This document shows positions 49,301 through 59,600 of a stretch of 64,000 bases of DNA, piece by piece (positions within the stretch are counted from its first letter, which is position 1; the number at the start of each line of letters is the position of its first letter). A program made the position numbers and the translations under genes. Origin of the DNA: Lasiodiplodia sp. COLG20. Its lineage: Eukaryota > Ascomycota > Dothideomycetes > Botryosphaeriales > Botryosphaeriaceae. The stretch is taken from positions 1,364,001-1,428,000 of the forward strand of contig VNWV01000006.1 of NCBI GenBank assembly GCA_009801085.1. The letters run 5' to 3'. The notes under the pieces were generated by a model. That model worked only from the letters and a program-made list of their open reading frames with translations. It was not told where the DNA came from and ran no database searches.

Positions 49301-49942
49301 CCTCCATAAGTATGGAGGTTTTGAAGTGGTTCAAGTTCATGCTGGCGGTTGATTTTGATCGCGCTTCCCGGAGTCCCAGACGGCCGATACACGCGAAAGT
49401 CTCGAATCGGAATCACGATATACCCGTGCATGGCATGGTCATCTCCTTCCTAATTTTCACATGTAAGCTTTATGAATCGCGAAAGAAAGAAGATGAAGCG
49501 AACAGTGAGAAGGCGACTGCGACGGGGTTTCCAAACATACCAGCAGCTCTTTCAAAGCGATATGCTCAGGAGTGGGAGTGAGCGGTGGCGGCCACCCATC
49601 GTAAATTGAGTGTGGGAAGTTCGAGGGCGGGATCCTGACTTGTACTTTTGGACGTCTTGAATTTTGGCAGCTGAGTGGTTTGTTTTCGTAATCGTGCGTG
49701 ATGGCAACGAGATCCTGATCTCCTGGTTTCTCGGGCTCAGAACTTGTGGGCTTGGAATTTGCTTCTGCGAGTTTGACGCGCTTCGGCTGCGGAAGTCGCC
49801 AGTCTCTGTCGTCCTCGCTGAGAATAGCTATGTCCGCAAATTCTTCTTCAAGAGAATCATCTTCCGCGAAAGTGGCGTTAGTGCTGCTAGTGACTGACGG
49901 TGACATAGAAGAGATAGCATTGACGACGGTTTGTAGGCGCAT
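46330..49942 (-). CDS. DIM-2-like cytosine-5 DNA methyltransferase with BAH domain
   Basis: Exons 49541-49942 and 46330-49449 give 1173 aa. The MTase domain is complete: motif I DLFAGGGNFGRG (about 732), motif IV GSPCQGFS with the catalytic Cys (about 814), motif VI ENV (about 854), motif VIII QRRSRLF (about 898) and a C-terminal IIGNSV motif X. DLFxGGGNFGRG separates DIM-2 from RID-type enzymes, which have a different motif I. A BAH domain spans about residues 435-560 (GDYVAVRPE to HFFIRQKF). The N-terminus (1-134) is acidic and disordered and includes PKVQV (98-102), a PxVxL-like HP1-binding pentamer. The last residues include VVIDLTQED, a typical SUMO-interacting motif. In Neurospora, DIM-2 is guided by HP1 bound to H3K9me3 and methylates RIP-mutated repeats. 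All catalytic motifs look intact, so this copy should be active. Confidence 0.9.
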
Positions 49943-50665
49943 TTTAGAAAGCGAACTGCGTCACTTGGGGCTTGTGTAGTGTGCGACAGGGCGTGGAGGC
50001 GAAGTAGCAAAACAAATGTGAGGTGGCACGGATACTTACCCTCGTCGAATAATTCCGGCATCGCTTGTGGTTCAAGATATATTTCGAACAATGCGGAGCA
50101 ATGTGTCGTGATATGTAATGTGACGGCGGAGGGTGACGGGTGTACAGAGAGGCAAAGCTGTGGTGCTGCTCAATTGAAGCCGTCATGTTCTGGAAGTCGC
50201 GTCTGCCGTCGCGTCGGAACACGTGGGTCACGGATGCAGGTGCCGAGCGGCGCAAGTAGCAGGAGGCACATAGGTCCTGTGAGGACTGTCGCAAACCACA
50301 ACCTGCCACCAAAGGCAATGCATTGTTACATGCAAAACGCTCCGGCAGTAGCTTGTTTTCGGTATGTAGGAGTGACATATGCGATCAATCTTCGAAGCCT
50401 GGTTGCTCCGCAAATGTCTTGGCTTGTGGACCAAAGCAAGAGGTTGAAGAAAGATCGATCGAGGGACGCCGGGTGTTGTCAAATAACCTGGCTGTGAGGT
50501 AATGTGGTGCAGACGTCCGGGGAAGGAGCTGTGCTGCGCTTTTGGAGCTCCATGAACGGATCGGGTTTAGCGCCCGCGGCGTTGGCTGGCTGGTGAATTA
50601 TTTCGAGACGGCGACCAAAGCTCCAACCTCCACCCCACACTCGCCATCCCCACCGCTTGCCCGCC
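49943..50665. promoter_or_regulatory. Divergent promoter region of DIM-2-like and PRP6 genes
   Basis: 723 bp between divergent starts. It carries one CACGTG E-box at 50220-50225 and no TATA box. No open frame with a domain was seen. The methyltransferase start at 49942 is the first in-frame ATG, but an additional upstream exon cannot be excluded. Confidence 0.4.
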
Positions 50666-53536
50666 ATGTCTGGTCGCAGAGACTTCTTGAACCAGCCGGC
50701 GCCCGAGAACTACGTCGCCGGTCTCGGTCGTGGTGCCACCGGCTTCACCACCCGTTCCGATCTTGGTCCTGCTCGCGAAGGCCCATCCGAGGAGCAGATC
50801 AAGGAAGCGCTTGCGAAGCGCGCCGCAGCTCTCGGCCAGGCGCCACCCACCGCGTACGGCGCCACCGGCAAGGACGACGACGACGACGATGATCGCTACC
50901 AGGATCCCGAGAACGAGGTCGGCTTGTTCGCCAACGGCACCTACGACCGCGACGATGACGAGGCGGACCGCATATACCAAGAGGTCGATGAGCGCATGGA
51001 TCGGCGGAGAAAAGCACGCAGGTTAGTCTTCCCTTTTACAGCTCCCCTGGCCGTCGTAGGAGGCACGCGTTTATCATCTTTGCATGGACAGGCTACCGAC
51101 ACCTTGAATCCGTCTAGGGAGGCTCGCGAAAAGGCCGAGCGTGAAGAATACGAGCGGAATAACCCCAAGATCCAGCAGCAATTCGCCGATCTCAAGCGCG
51201 CTCTCGGCAGCGTTTCCGAAGAGGACTGGGCTAATCTGCCCGAGGTTGGAGATCTGACGGGCAAGAACAGAAGGCAAAAGCAGAATCTCAGGCAAAGGTT
51301 CTACGCCGTGCCCGATAGCGTAATTGCTGCCGCACGAGACGTAGGCCAGCTTGACACCAGCATAGCGGCCGAGGGAGGAGAGAATGCAGATGGCACCATG
51401 ACTAACTTTGCCGATATTGGAGCCGCTCGTGAGAAGGTGCTTCAAGTTCGCTTGGACCAGGCTACTCAGAATTCCGGAACCGAAACCACCGCAGGAACCG
51501 CGACAAGCATCGACCCGAAGGGATACCTGACCAGTCTGTCAAAGTCTGAATTGAGCGCCGGAGAAGTCCAGGTCGGAGATATCAAACGTGTACGGGAGCT
51601 CCTGGAGTCTGTCATCAAGACGAACCCGAAGCACGGCCCAGGCTGGATTGCTGCCGCACGTCTCGAGGAAGTGGCAGGACGCACGGTTGCTGCGAGGAAC
51701 GTTATTGCGCGAGGTTGCGAGCACTGCCCCAAGTCGATCGATTGCTGGGTGGAAAATATCCGTCTGAACGATAACCACAACGCCAAAATCATCGCTGCCA
51801 ACGCCATCAAGCACAACAATACCTCGGCTCGCTTGTGGCAGGAGGCGGCAGATCTGGAGACCGATTTGCGGGCAAAAAAACGGGTTCTTCGCCATGCGCT
51901 GGACGCCGTCCCGCAGAGCGTGGATCTCTGGAAGTCTGCCATTGCCTTAGAAGAGGATCCGGCCGACGCTCGTCTGATGTTGGCGAAAGCAACGGAGATC
52001 ATCCCACTGTCTGTGGAGCTTTGGCTCGCCCTCGCTCGCCTGGAGACCCCGGAGAACGCGCAGCTCGTCCTCAACAGGGCCCGCAAGGCTGTTCCCACGA
52101 GCCATGAGATTTGGCGTGCTGCTGCTGCGTTGCAGGAGCAGTTGGGTAAGACCGACATGGTGTTCAAGGTTATGGAACGTGGTATCAAGTCGCTGGCCAA
52201 GGAATCTGCAATGCTCAAGCGCGAGGAATGGATTTCAGAAGCCGAGAAATGCGAAGATGAAGGAATGGTAATTTCTTGCCAAGCCATCATTAGGGAGACG
52301 CTTAGTTGGTCTTTGGATGAGGACGACGACCGGAAGGAAATCTTCATGGAGGACGCCCGTGGAAGCATTGGCAGAGGAAAGTACGAGACAGCTAGGGCCA
52401 TTTACGCATATGCCCTCCGTATTTTCCCTACCTCCAAGACCCTTTGGACGGCTGCAGTCGCTCTCGAGCGCAACCATGGAACAAAGGAGGCGCTCTGGAA
52501 CCTGCTAGAGAAGGCCGTCGAAGCTTGTCCGAGCGCACAAGAGCTTTGGCTGTTGTTTGCTAGAGAGAGGGAGCACGCTGGCGAACTGGACGAAGCCAGA
52601 GATGTCATTCGCCGTGCCTTCAATCAGAACCCCAACAACGAAGACATCTGGCTCGCTGCAGTCAAGATGGAAGCCGATCATGGCAACCACGATAAGGCCC
52701 GTGAGCTGCTCATGGTCGCCCGTCGCGAAGCTGGCACCAATCGCGTTTGGTACCGGTCTGTGGCGTACGAACGGCAACTCGGCAACCTGGAAGCAGCCTT
52801 GGACCTCGTCACGCAAGGTCTCCAACTCTTCCCGAAGGAACCCAAGCTCTACATGCAAAAGGGCCAAATCTACGAATCACTCAACAAGATCCCCCAAGCT
52901 CGCGAGGCATACACAGCAGGCACCCGCCAATGCCCGCAGTCGGTACCTCTCTACCTCCTCCTCTCGCGCCTCGAAGAGAAGGCTGGCGTTACTGTCAAGG
53001 CGCGTTCCGTTCTCGACCGTGCGCGCCTCGCCGTCAAGAAGAATCCCGAACTCTGGACCGAGACGGTCCGGCTGGAGCGCCGCGCCGGCAACCTCACGAG
53101 GGCGGCGCAGATCATGGCTCAGGCGCTGCAAGAGGTGTCCAACTCGGGCCTGCTGTGGGCCGAGAAGATCTGGCATCTGGAGCCCCGCACGCAGCGCAAG
53201 CCGCGCTCGCTCGAGGCCATCAAGAAGGTCGACAACGACCCGATTCTGTTCGTCGCCGTCGCGCGCATCTTCTGGGGCGAGCGCAGGCTGGAGAAAGCGG
53301 CGAGCTGGTTCGAAAAGGCCATTCTTTTGGACAGCGATCTTGGAGACACCTGGGCGTGGTACTACAAGTTCGTGTGCCAGCACGGCACGGATGAAAAGAG
53401 GGAGGAGGTCATCAGCAAGTGCGTGCTGAGCGAGCCGAAGCATGGAGAGGTGTGGCAGGCCGTCGCCAAGGATCCGAAGAACTGGGGGAAGGGTATTGAG
53501 GAGATTCTGAAGCTTGTTGCGGCGAAGCTTGAGTAG
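50666..53536 (+). CDS. PRP6: Pre-mRNA splicing factor Prp6 (U4/U6.U5 tri-snRNP)
   Basis: Exons 50666-51021 and 51118-53536 give 924 aa. The N-terminal PRP1_N domain reads RDFLNQPAPENYVAGLGRGATGFTTRSDLG, followed by the acidic DDDDDDDRYQDPENE region and RRRKARREAREKAEREEYERNNPKIQQQFADLKRALGSV. From about residue 290 to the end come some 15-19 HAT/TPR-type helical repeats with W-x-x-A-x-x-x-E signatures (for example LWKSAIALE, LWLALARLE, VWYRSVAYERQLGN). Prp6 bridges the U5 and U4/U6 snRNPs in the tri-snRNP and is essential. The single intron (51022-51117, 96 nt) has no stop and keeps the frame. Splicing it out gives the family-typical ARREAREKAE, so I treat it as an intron. Confidence 0.95.
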   Translation: MSGRRDFLNQPAPENYVAGLGRGATGFTTRSDLGPAREGPSEEQIKEALAKRAAALGQAPPTAYGATGKDDDDDDDRYQDPENEVGLFANGTYDRDDDEADRIYQEVDERMDRRRKARRLVFPFTAPLAVVGGTRLSSLHGQATDTLNPSREAREKAEREEYERNNPKIQQQFADLKRALGSVSEEDWANLPEVGDLTGKNRRQKQNLRQRFYAVPDSVIAAARDVGQLDTSIAAEGGENADGTMTNFADIGAAREKVLQVRLDQATQNSGTETTAGTATSIDPKGYLTSLSKSELSAGEVQVGDIKRVRELLESVIKTNPKHGPGWIAAARLEEVAGRTVAARNVIARGCEHCPKSIDCWVENIRLNDNHNAKIIAANAIKHNNTSARLWQEAADLETDLRAKKRVLRHALDAVPQSVDLWKSAIALEEDPADARLMLAKATEIIPLSVELWLALARLETPENAQLVLNRARKAVPTSHEIWRAAAALQEQLGKTDMVFKVMERGIKSLAKESAMLKREEWISEAEKCEDEGMVISCQAIIRETLSWSLDEDDDRKEIFMEDARGSIGRGKYETARAIYAYALRIFPTSKTLWTAAVALERNHGTKEALWNLLEKAVEACPSAQELWLLFAREREHAGELDEARDVIRRAFNQNPNNEDIWLAAVKMEADHGNHDKARELLMVARREAGTNRVWYRSVAYERQLGNLEAALDLVTQGLQLFPKEPKLYMQKGQIYESLNKIPQAREAYTAGTRQCPQSVPLYLLLSRLEEKAGVTVKARSVLDRARLAVKKNPELWTETVRLERRAGNLTRAAQIMAQALQEVSNSGLLWAEKIWHLEPRTQRKPRSLEAIKKVDNDPILFVAVARIFWGERRLEKAASWFEKAILLDSDLGDTWAWYYKFVCQHGTDEKREEVISKCVLSEPKHGEVWQAVAKDPKNWGKGIEEILKLVAAKLE
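51022..51117 (+). other. In-frame, stop-free 96-nt intron of PRP6
   Basis: Donor GTTAGT and acceptor TCTAG. Reading through adds 32 residues between the acidic region and the conserved helix. A second AG (51090-51091) offers an alternative acceptor. Confidence 0.65.
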
Positions 53537-54033
53537 AGTGGATTTGACATTTGTCGATTGATCTTTCGTTTTGAAAAGCGATCTCGTACGGCGGGCATTA
53601 TGGGGGGCGTCTTAGGGAGGGGAATTTTTTCCCCATTGCTACTGTAAATGATACCGTCTTTTTTTATTGCTACTGTTAATGATACCGTTTCTCGTGGCAA
53701 AATACTCGAAAGACTTCGATGACGGGAATATTGCTCTGTAGAACAAAAATTGGGAGTTGATTGAGCTCATTTGTGTTCCAATGCCAATTGCGAGCGTCCT
53801 GTCGCTGGCGTTCAGTGGCAGCCAAGTGTCGGCGCCGGCTACTTTCGAGACAAGGCAACAAGCCGCTTGGGTACTGGAGGTGACTGCTATTTGGTCGGGA
53901 TGGTTTGCTATTTGCGTCTTGAGTATATAAGTTTTGCCTCCTCTTCGAATATTTTATCATCCATCAATTTTTGATCTATGTACTTGAGAACTTTTTCTGT
54001 ACGCATCCCACGCTCCCCAATTCTCAGCCCCAT
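53537..54033. other. Convergent intergenic region with a short direct repeat
   Basis: 497 bp between the 3' ends of PRP6 and the pseudouridine gene. It contains the 23-nt direct repeat described separately and otherwise nothing recognisable. Confidence 0.5.
53635..53688. repeat. 23-nt direct repeat, 31-bp pitch
   Basis: Two copies at 53635-53657 and 53666-53688 differ by a single base. Each begins ATTGCTACTGT and ends AATGATACCGT. They lie in the 3' region of PRP6, separated by a T-run, and look like a local tandem duplication. Confidence 0.8.
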
Positions 54034-56623
54034 CTACGCCAGCAACGCCCTAACCTTGGCCACCTCCTCACTAACCGCCTTCTCGCTTCTCAAGCTCAAC
54101 CCTGCCGCTCGCTGTGCCACAGGCACCACGTCCTCAATCCGCATCCCGCGACTCAACCCGCTCACTAGCACGCCCGTAAACGTATCGCCCACGCCATTCA
54201 CACTCACAACCTCGCCATCCCCCAACACCTCTTCCGGCTTAAACAACCGCATATACACGCCGCCAACATCCACCGCCTCATCATCAACATCGACGTCCAC
54301 ACCCCTCGACAGGATCCACGGCGCGGCGTCGGGGCTGCTTAGCCTCTCGTCGCCGCGGCGCAGCAGCATGGCCAGCAGCACGCCGTCGGGGCCGAGCGTG
54401 GTCAGGATGGCGGGGACGAGCGGCAGCAGCTGCAGGGCCTGCTGGGGCACGCCGCGGCGCACGAGGTCGGGCGAGGTGGCGTGGGTGAGCAGCGGCGTGG
54501 CGCCGCCCTGGGGCAGGTTGAAGGCGTTGGTGACGGCCCAGTGGGCGCGCGTGGCGAGCAGCTCGGCTTCGCGGGCCGTGCGCCACATGGTCTCGAGCTC
54601 GATGGCGTTGGGGGTGGTGAGGTCGACGAGCGGGGTGGGGAAGAGCGGGAAGTCTTTAATGCCGGTGAAGAGGCGGGCGGATTTGACGGCCGAGACGGGC
54701 TCGAAGGCGGTGCGGGCGCCGGCGCTTTTGGCGGCGCGCAGCCAGGCGTGTAGGGTTTCGGGCGACCAGTTGGCGTCGGCGACGAGCCAGTGGGGGCGCA
54801 GGGAGGCGAGGGGCGCGTTGAAGAGGGATTGGACGGTGGATGGGGTGGCGGTGGTGGACTGGATGATGTCCATGTCGGCCATGCCGAGGGTGAGGTTGTT
54901 GTGGGCGTCGTTGACGGCGATGTACTGGCCGGTGCGGGCGTCCGGGCGGGTGATGATGCTGGCTGTGGGCAGGCCGGACCGCTCGAGGAGGTCCCGCGCT
55001 ACCCGGCCCATGACATCGTCGCCGACGGCGCTGCAGAGACGGACGGAGCTGCCAGCGAGGTGGGCGGCACGGGCGATGTTATGGGCGACGCCGCCGAGCG
55101 TCTGCTGGATGGAAGCCTGGTTGGAAGTGTGCAGTTGCGGGGATATCACGGATCCGGGGGTGGTGTTGGGCGGTGGGATGTAGTTGCACGCAAAGTCAAC
55201 TGCTACCGCCCCGGTCACGACAACGTCTGCTTTCTCTTGGTCAGCTGGTGCTGCGGCAGCCTGTTGCGGCTCCGCAGCCGATTGAGCGGAGGATGAGGGC
55301 TGGGTGTACGATGCGGGTATATTGCTAGTACGTCCACGCCATCAGTCCTATGTACACATGTCAGCCGCAAAAAGGTAATCCTCTCACTAGTTCTTCGCCG
55401 AGCTCTCGCCCTTCATCTCCTCCTCCAGCGCTAGAAGCTCCTTTGCGATGTTGGTGGCGCGCTCCACATTGGACGCGATCAGTGCCCTGTTAGCCGGAAT
55501 CGACTTGCCCTTGGTGAGCTCCTTGATCTTGTTCAAGATGAAAGGAGTATTGCGGGCGCCGGAGATGCCAAGCACTTCAGCTTCGGCGACAGCTTGATCG
55601 ATGATGCCATCGATCTCCTCCTTAGGAATTGCCGCGGAAGTGGGGACAGGGTTAGCAAAGCTGATACCGGAGGACAGACCCAGAGCATGTTGGGCGTCTG
55701 CTACACGTTAGCACGAGGCAGGAGGAGCAAGGGAGCGGCAGGCTTACAGATCATAGCAGCGGCCTCCTTCTCATTTTGAACGACCGACGGGCTCTTGACG
55801 CCGCTCTCTCTCGACCAGAAAGCGGGAAAGTCGACAGAACCAGTGCGGCCATCGGCAAAGGTAGCAACAGCAACACCTTGGGTCTCGAGGTACTCGAGAG
55901 TTCGGGGAATATCCAAAAAGCTCTTGCAACCGCTGCTAACAACAGCAACCGGCGTCCTCCCAAGCTCAGTCAGATCGGCAGAGATATCCATGGTGTTCTC
56001 GCCGCCGCGGTGGACACCACCAAGGCCGCCGGTTCCGAAAACCTTGATGCCCGCAAGTTGGGCAAGGATCATGGTACCTGCCACTGTGGTGCCGCCGGTG
56101 AACTTTCCCTGATCGGGGCCCAGGAGTCTCTGTAACGCATCAGATCAATGAGCCCCACGAAGAGTACGGATTAATTACCAGGCCGCAGCTATAGGCTAAG
56201 TCACGGCGCGAGATTTTCATGGTACCCTCCTTGCCAGCGGAAGCAGCTATCCTAATAAGCTCCTCGGGGTCCAGTCCAACACGGGCCACGCCATCCAGAA
56301 TGCCGATGGTTGCGGGAACACCCCCCATAGTACGCACGATGCTCTCAAGATGAGATGCAAGAGCGACATTGTCGGGGTAAGGGAAGCCTGTGGACGTTAC
56401 AAACTTTGGATTCGGCATGCATGCAAATAGCTGTCTTACCGTGGGTGTAAATAGTAGTCTCTAATGCCACAACAGGTCTCTTTTTGGAGCCGTGCAGAGC
56501 CTCTCTGACCTCATCCGAGACTTGGAGGACAGAACTGACGGATGTCTTAGTTGGCTTGACGAGCATGCCAATGGCCCTCCGGCAGGGGGCACGAAGCCGA
56601 AGGGCCTGACGAGTAGAAGCCAT
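54034..56623 (-). CDS. Bifunctional pseudouridine-5'-phosphate glycosidase / pseudouridine kinase
   Basis: Exons 56440-56623, 56179-56387, 55748-56129, 55388-55697 and 54034-55324 give 791 aa. The N-terminal half is the PsuG/IndA glycosidase (VALETTIYTHGFPYPDN, KEGTMKISRRDLAY, GGTTVAGTM, GGLGGVHRGGENTMDISADL, SSGCKSFLDIPRTLEYLE, LSSGISFANPVP). The C-terminal half is a PfkB-family kinase (GGVAHNIARAAHLAG, catalytic NGVGDTFTG). A 63-nt intron (55325-55387) removes what would otherwise be a stop after ESSAKN and joins the two through an Ala/Gln/Ser-rich linker (about 362-394). The kinase phosphorylates pseudouridine, and the glycosidase splits the product into uracil and ribose-5-phosphate. Fission-yeast C1861.05 has the same fusion. 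The ATG at 56623 opens a basic, mitochondrial-type MASTRQALRLRAPCRRAIGM sequence; an upstream ATG lies at 56692. The acceptor near 55698 could shift by 3 nt. Confidence 0.9.
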
Positions 56624-57024
56624 AGCCAACATGTTTGCGATAGCCAAAAGAAAAGAAATGGGAGAAGTAGATACGAGAAAAATTGCCGGCAAGCCGGATA
56701 TATATTTGGAGAGATAGAGGCGGCCGTTGGCCAGAGTGGTGCTCAGACCAGAACACTGGAGGCCCGGGCGGTGGCTCGAAGCGGGACTCTGGAGGCGGTG
56801 GCTTGTTTAGGCAAGAGGAGGGAAGAGTGGGAGGCAGGTGGTGGGCGGGAATCAGGCTTGGCGCTGCAGGGATCTGCGGGCCCAAGCTCAGGCGCTGTAG
56901 CGAACACGTCTCCGGGACGCATCATCACCAGCCTGAGAGCTCCGCAATCCACTCTCCAGCTCCTGCAGCATCGCCCTCCCGCCGCCTTCGGTCAATGCTG
57001 GACACACTGTCGGTGCGGTGAAAA
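56624..57024. promoter_or_regulatory. Divergent promoter, pseudouridine gene and OST1
   Basis: 401 bp between the chosen starts. A TATATAT-like stretch at about 56698-56704 lies 75 bp from the pseudouridine start. The rest is GC-rich and has no other recognised element. Confidence 0.4.
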
Positions 57025-58685
57025 ATGAGGTCGTTTCCATTTGCTCTGGGCTGCCTGTCCGCCCTGCTGGCCCACAGCCCGTTCGCCCAAGCTGCGGACA
57101 ATAGCTCCGACCCGCTCTCCTCCAAGCAGATTCTCCAGGGCGCCTTCAAGCCCCCGCAGGTCTTCAAGAACGTCAACCTCGTGCGCAATGTCAACCTCGA
57201 AAAGGCCTACCCGCGCGAAACCATCAACGTTGTCATCGAGAACATCGACGAGAAGCCCCAGGACGAATACTACCTGCCCTTCGAGGCCGGCTTGATTGCG
57301 GAAATAGGCGGCTTGGAGGTCAAGGACAAGAAGGATGCCGAAAAGCCTGCCTTCGACGTCGAGGTTGTCGAGTTCGATGCCTACAGGTATGTCTGCCACT
57401 GTTGATGCGCTCCAAAATGCGTCGACTAACGCTTGCGTAAGCCCGACCGAGTTCTACCGCATTCGCCTTCCTCAGCCCCTCAAGCCTTCCGAGCAGCAAA
57501 CCCTCAGCATTTCCTACTCCGTCCTCGCCGCATTGAAGCCGCGCCCCGCCGCCATCGAGCAGCGCGACAAGCAATATGTCGAGTACAGCTTCAGCGCCTA
57601 TGTGCCCTCGGCCTACACCACCCTGAAGCAGAAGACGAAGCTCAAGTTCCCCAACGCCGATATCCCTGACTACACCGTTCTGCCCTCTCCGAACGCCGAC
57701 AATGCCGAGGATCCCACGAAGCAGGGATCCAGCTTCACCTACGGTCCTTACAACGAAATTCCCGCCGGCGCCCAGGAGCCCGTCAGCGTCCGTTATGAAT
57801 TCACCAAGCCGCTAACCCATGCTACCCGCTTGGAGCGTGACATCGAAGTCAGCCACTGGGGTGGCAACTTGGCCGCCGAGGAGCGTTACTGGTTGACCAA
57901 CCGTGGTGCCTCGCTAAAGAACCACTTCTCGCGTGTTCAGTGGCAGATGACCGTCTACGCCAGCCCGCCCACCTCGGCTCTCAGCGCCCTGAAGATGCCT
58001 CTCCAGGCCGGCTCTGTCGATGCCTACTTCACTGATGACATCGGCAACGTCTCCACCAGCCGCTTCAGGGCCACTCCGCGTGAGTCCAACCTTGAGATTA
58101 GGCCCCGTTACCCCGTTTTCGGTGGCTGGAACTACAGCTTCAGGGTTGGATGGAACGGCGACCTGAAGTCTTACCTGAGGAAGCTGCAGACGGGTGACAG
58201 CTACATCCTCAAGGTTCCTTTCCTCGAGGGCCCCAAGAACAGCGAGGGTATCGAGTACGAGCGCGTTGACCTCCGCGTCATCCTTCCTGAGGGCGCCAAG
58301 TAAGTCCGCCCTACCATGCTCAAACAACGACTGCTGACCCTTCAATTAGGAATGTCAAGTTCGAGACCACCGTCCCCATCATTTCCAATGAGACGACTCT
58401 GCATCGCACCTTCATGGACACTGTCGGCCGCACCACGCTCCACCTTAGCGCCTTGAACCTCAACGACGAGTGGAGGGGCCGGGACCTTATCGTACGTACA
58501 GTTTCCTTTTCTCTCGGATTTCTTATTAACGATTCACGCGGCAGGTCACCTACGATTACGCCTTCATCGAGGCTTTCCGTAAGCCCATCACCATCACTTT
58601 GGGCATGTTTGCCGTCTTTGCTGCCGCTTGGGTGCTGGGAAGCATCGATACAAGCATCGGAGCTAAGCAGAAGGTCAAGGCGTAA
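57025..58685 (+). CDS. OST1: Ribophorin I / Ost1, oligosaccharyltransferase subunit
   Basis: Exons 57025-57386, 57442-58299, 58350-58491 and 58545-58685 give 500 aa. A cleavable signal peptide (MRSFPFALGCLSALLAHSPFAQA) starts the protein. The large luminal ribophorin I domain follows, with VFKNVNLVRNVNLEKAY, PTEFYRIRLPQPL, the YGPYNEIPAG and DIEVSHWGGNLAAEERYWLTNRGA signatures and FPVFGGWNYSF-like core. One membrane helix lies near the C-terminus (ITLGMFAVFAAAWVLG), with a short cytosolic Lys-containing tail KQKVKA. The protein is a non-catalytic subunit of the ER complex that transfers the glycan to nascent-chain Asn. N-glycosylation sequons occur at NSS, NVS, NYS and NET. Introns are 50-55 nt with canonical borders; the first has a perfect CTAAC branch site. 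Confidence 0.95.
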
Positions 58686-59600
58686 GTTTTTGGGCACATG
58701 GAAAGAATGAAAATATTTTAAATGTAGATCTGCAAAAGAATTGAAGCGTTTTGGTAATGTTGAAAGACAACTGCGGTGAGAGTGTTTAATGCATACTACA
58801 CGATAAATATAAATCCGTGATTGGAAGAACGCTTGAGGAATTCAATGGACGTACTCTTAACCATTTCCTCTCCGAAGTTATCCTGGCTCGAAATATCTTC
58901 AACAATTTTCCCCGTTTGCTTTCCTCCTCCAGCATCAAAAGGCCATGGCACCCTCGTGTCAGTCTCACGCAAAAGCAGCCTCTCTATCTCTAATCCTACC
59001 CACAAGACGGGCGCCTAGTTACATCCATCACCACCTGCGTGTCACCAAGCAGCCACCACCCGTGACTCCGCCGGCGAACATTTCTTTCCATTCACTTCCA
59101 CCGCCCCAATCCCCCAGGTAACCACGCAGGACCGCCCGCAGGTGACAGCACCGGACGCACGGACCACCTCTGTGCCTACATATACCCCGCCACTCCTCGA
59201 CCGAGGCACCCTTTCTTCTTCTTCAGCTCTCTTTGCCTTTTGGCTTAGATCAAGTAAAAGAAAGAAAGAAAAATTTTGGGGTGACGACTACCCTCCGCAA
59301 AGGAAAAAGGTCGGGGCTGGACGGGAGGGGCTGGATGCCTTTGGGTGACGACTACCCCTCAAACAAAAGGTCGGGGCAGGACGGGTGGGGCTGGAAAAAG
59401 CCCGGGTGACGACTACCCTCTCAGAAAAAAGGTCGGGGAGGGAATTGGGCTGATATACTAGAGGTGTCGACTGCCTGGAAAGGTCGGGGCGGGTGGGAAT
59501 GCAGCACTAAGTGCTGGGTCAAGAAGGTGAGTGAGTGCTCTTGAAATTGTGTGGTGATTGTTTGAAGTGACCGTTGATGAGTGAGTGAGCTTGGCGACGA
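58686..59600. other. Convergent intergenic region containing tandem repeats
   Basis: 915 bp between the 3' ends of OST1 and the permease. The part from 59030 to 59260 is CT-rich without features. From 59278 on it is occupied by the tandem repeats listed next. Confidence 0.5.
59278..59505. repeat. Degenerate tandem repeat, unit about 58-64 bp, 4 copies
   Basis: GACGACTACC starts at 59283, 59347 and 59408, with a decayed fourth copy near 59466. Each is followed 15-20 bp later by AAAGGTCGGGG and then a G-rich tail such as GGACGGGAGGGGCTGG. Copies 1 and 2 are the most alike, and copies 3 and 4 are progressively decayed. On the permease strand this is its 3' flank. A further isolated perfect GACGACTACC lies at 59596-59605, across the permease stop codon. 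Confidence 0.85.

Noticed and set aside
54034..56692. Two separate genes, a glycosidase and a PfkB kinase
   Set aside because: A canonical 63-nt intron joins the two in phase and removes the intervening stops, and the same fusion is known in fission yeast. One gene is the better model.
59278..59505. CRISPR-like array
   Set aside because: The units diverge along their whole length, there are no unique spacers, and this is a eukaryotic genome. It is a decaying minisatellite.
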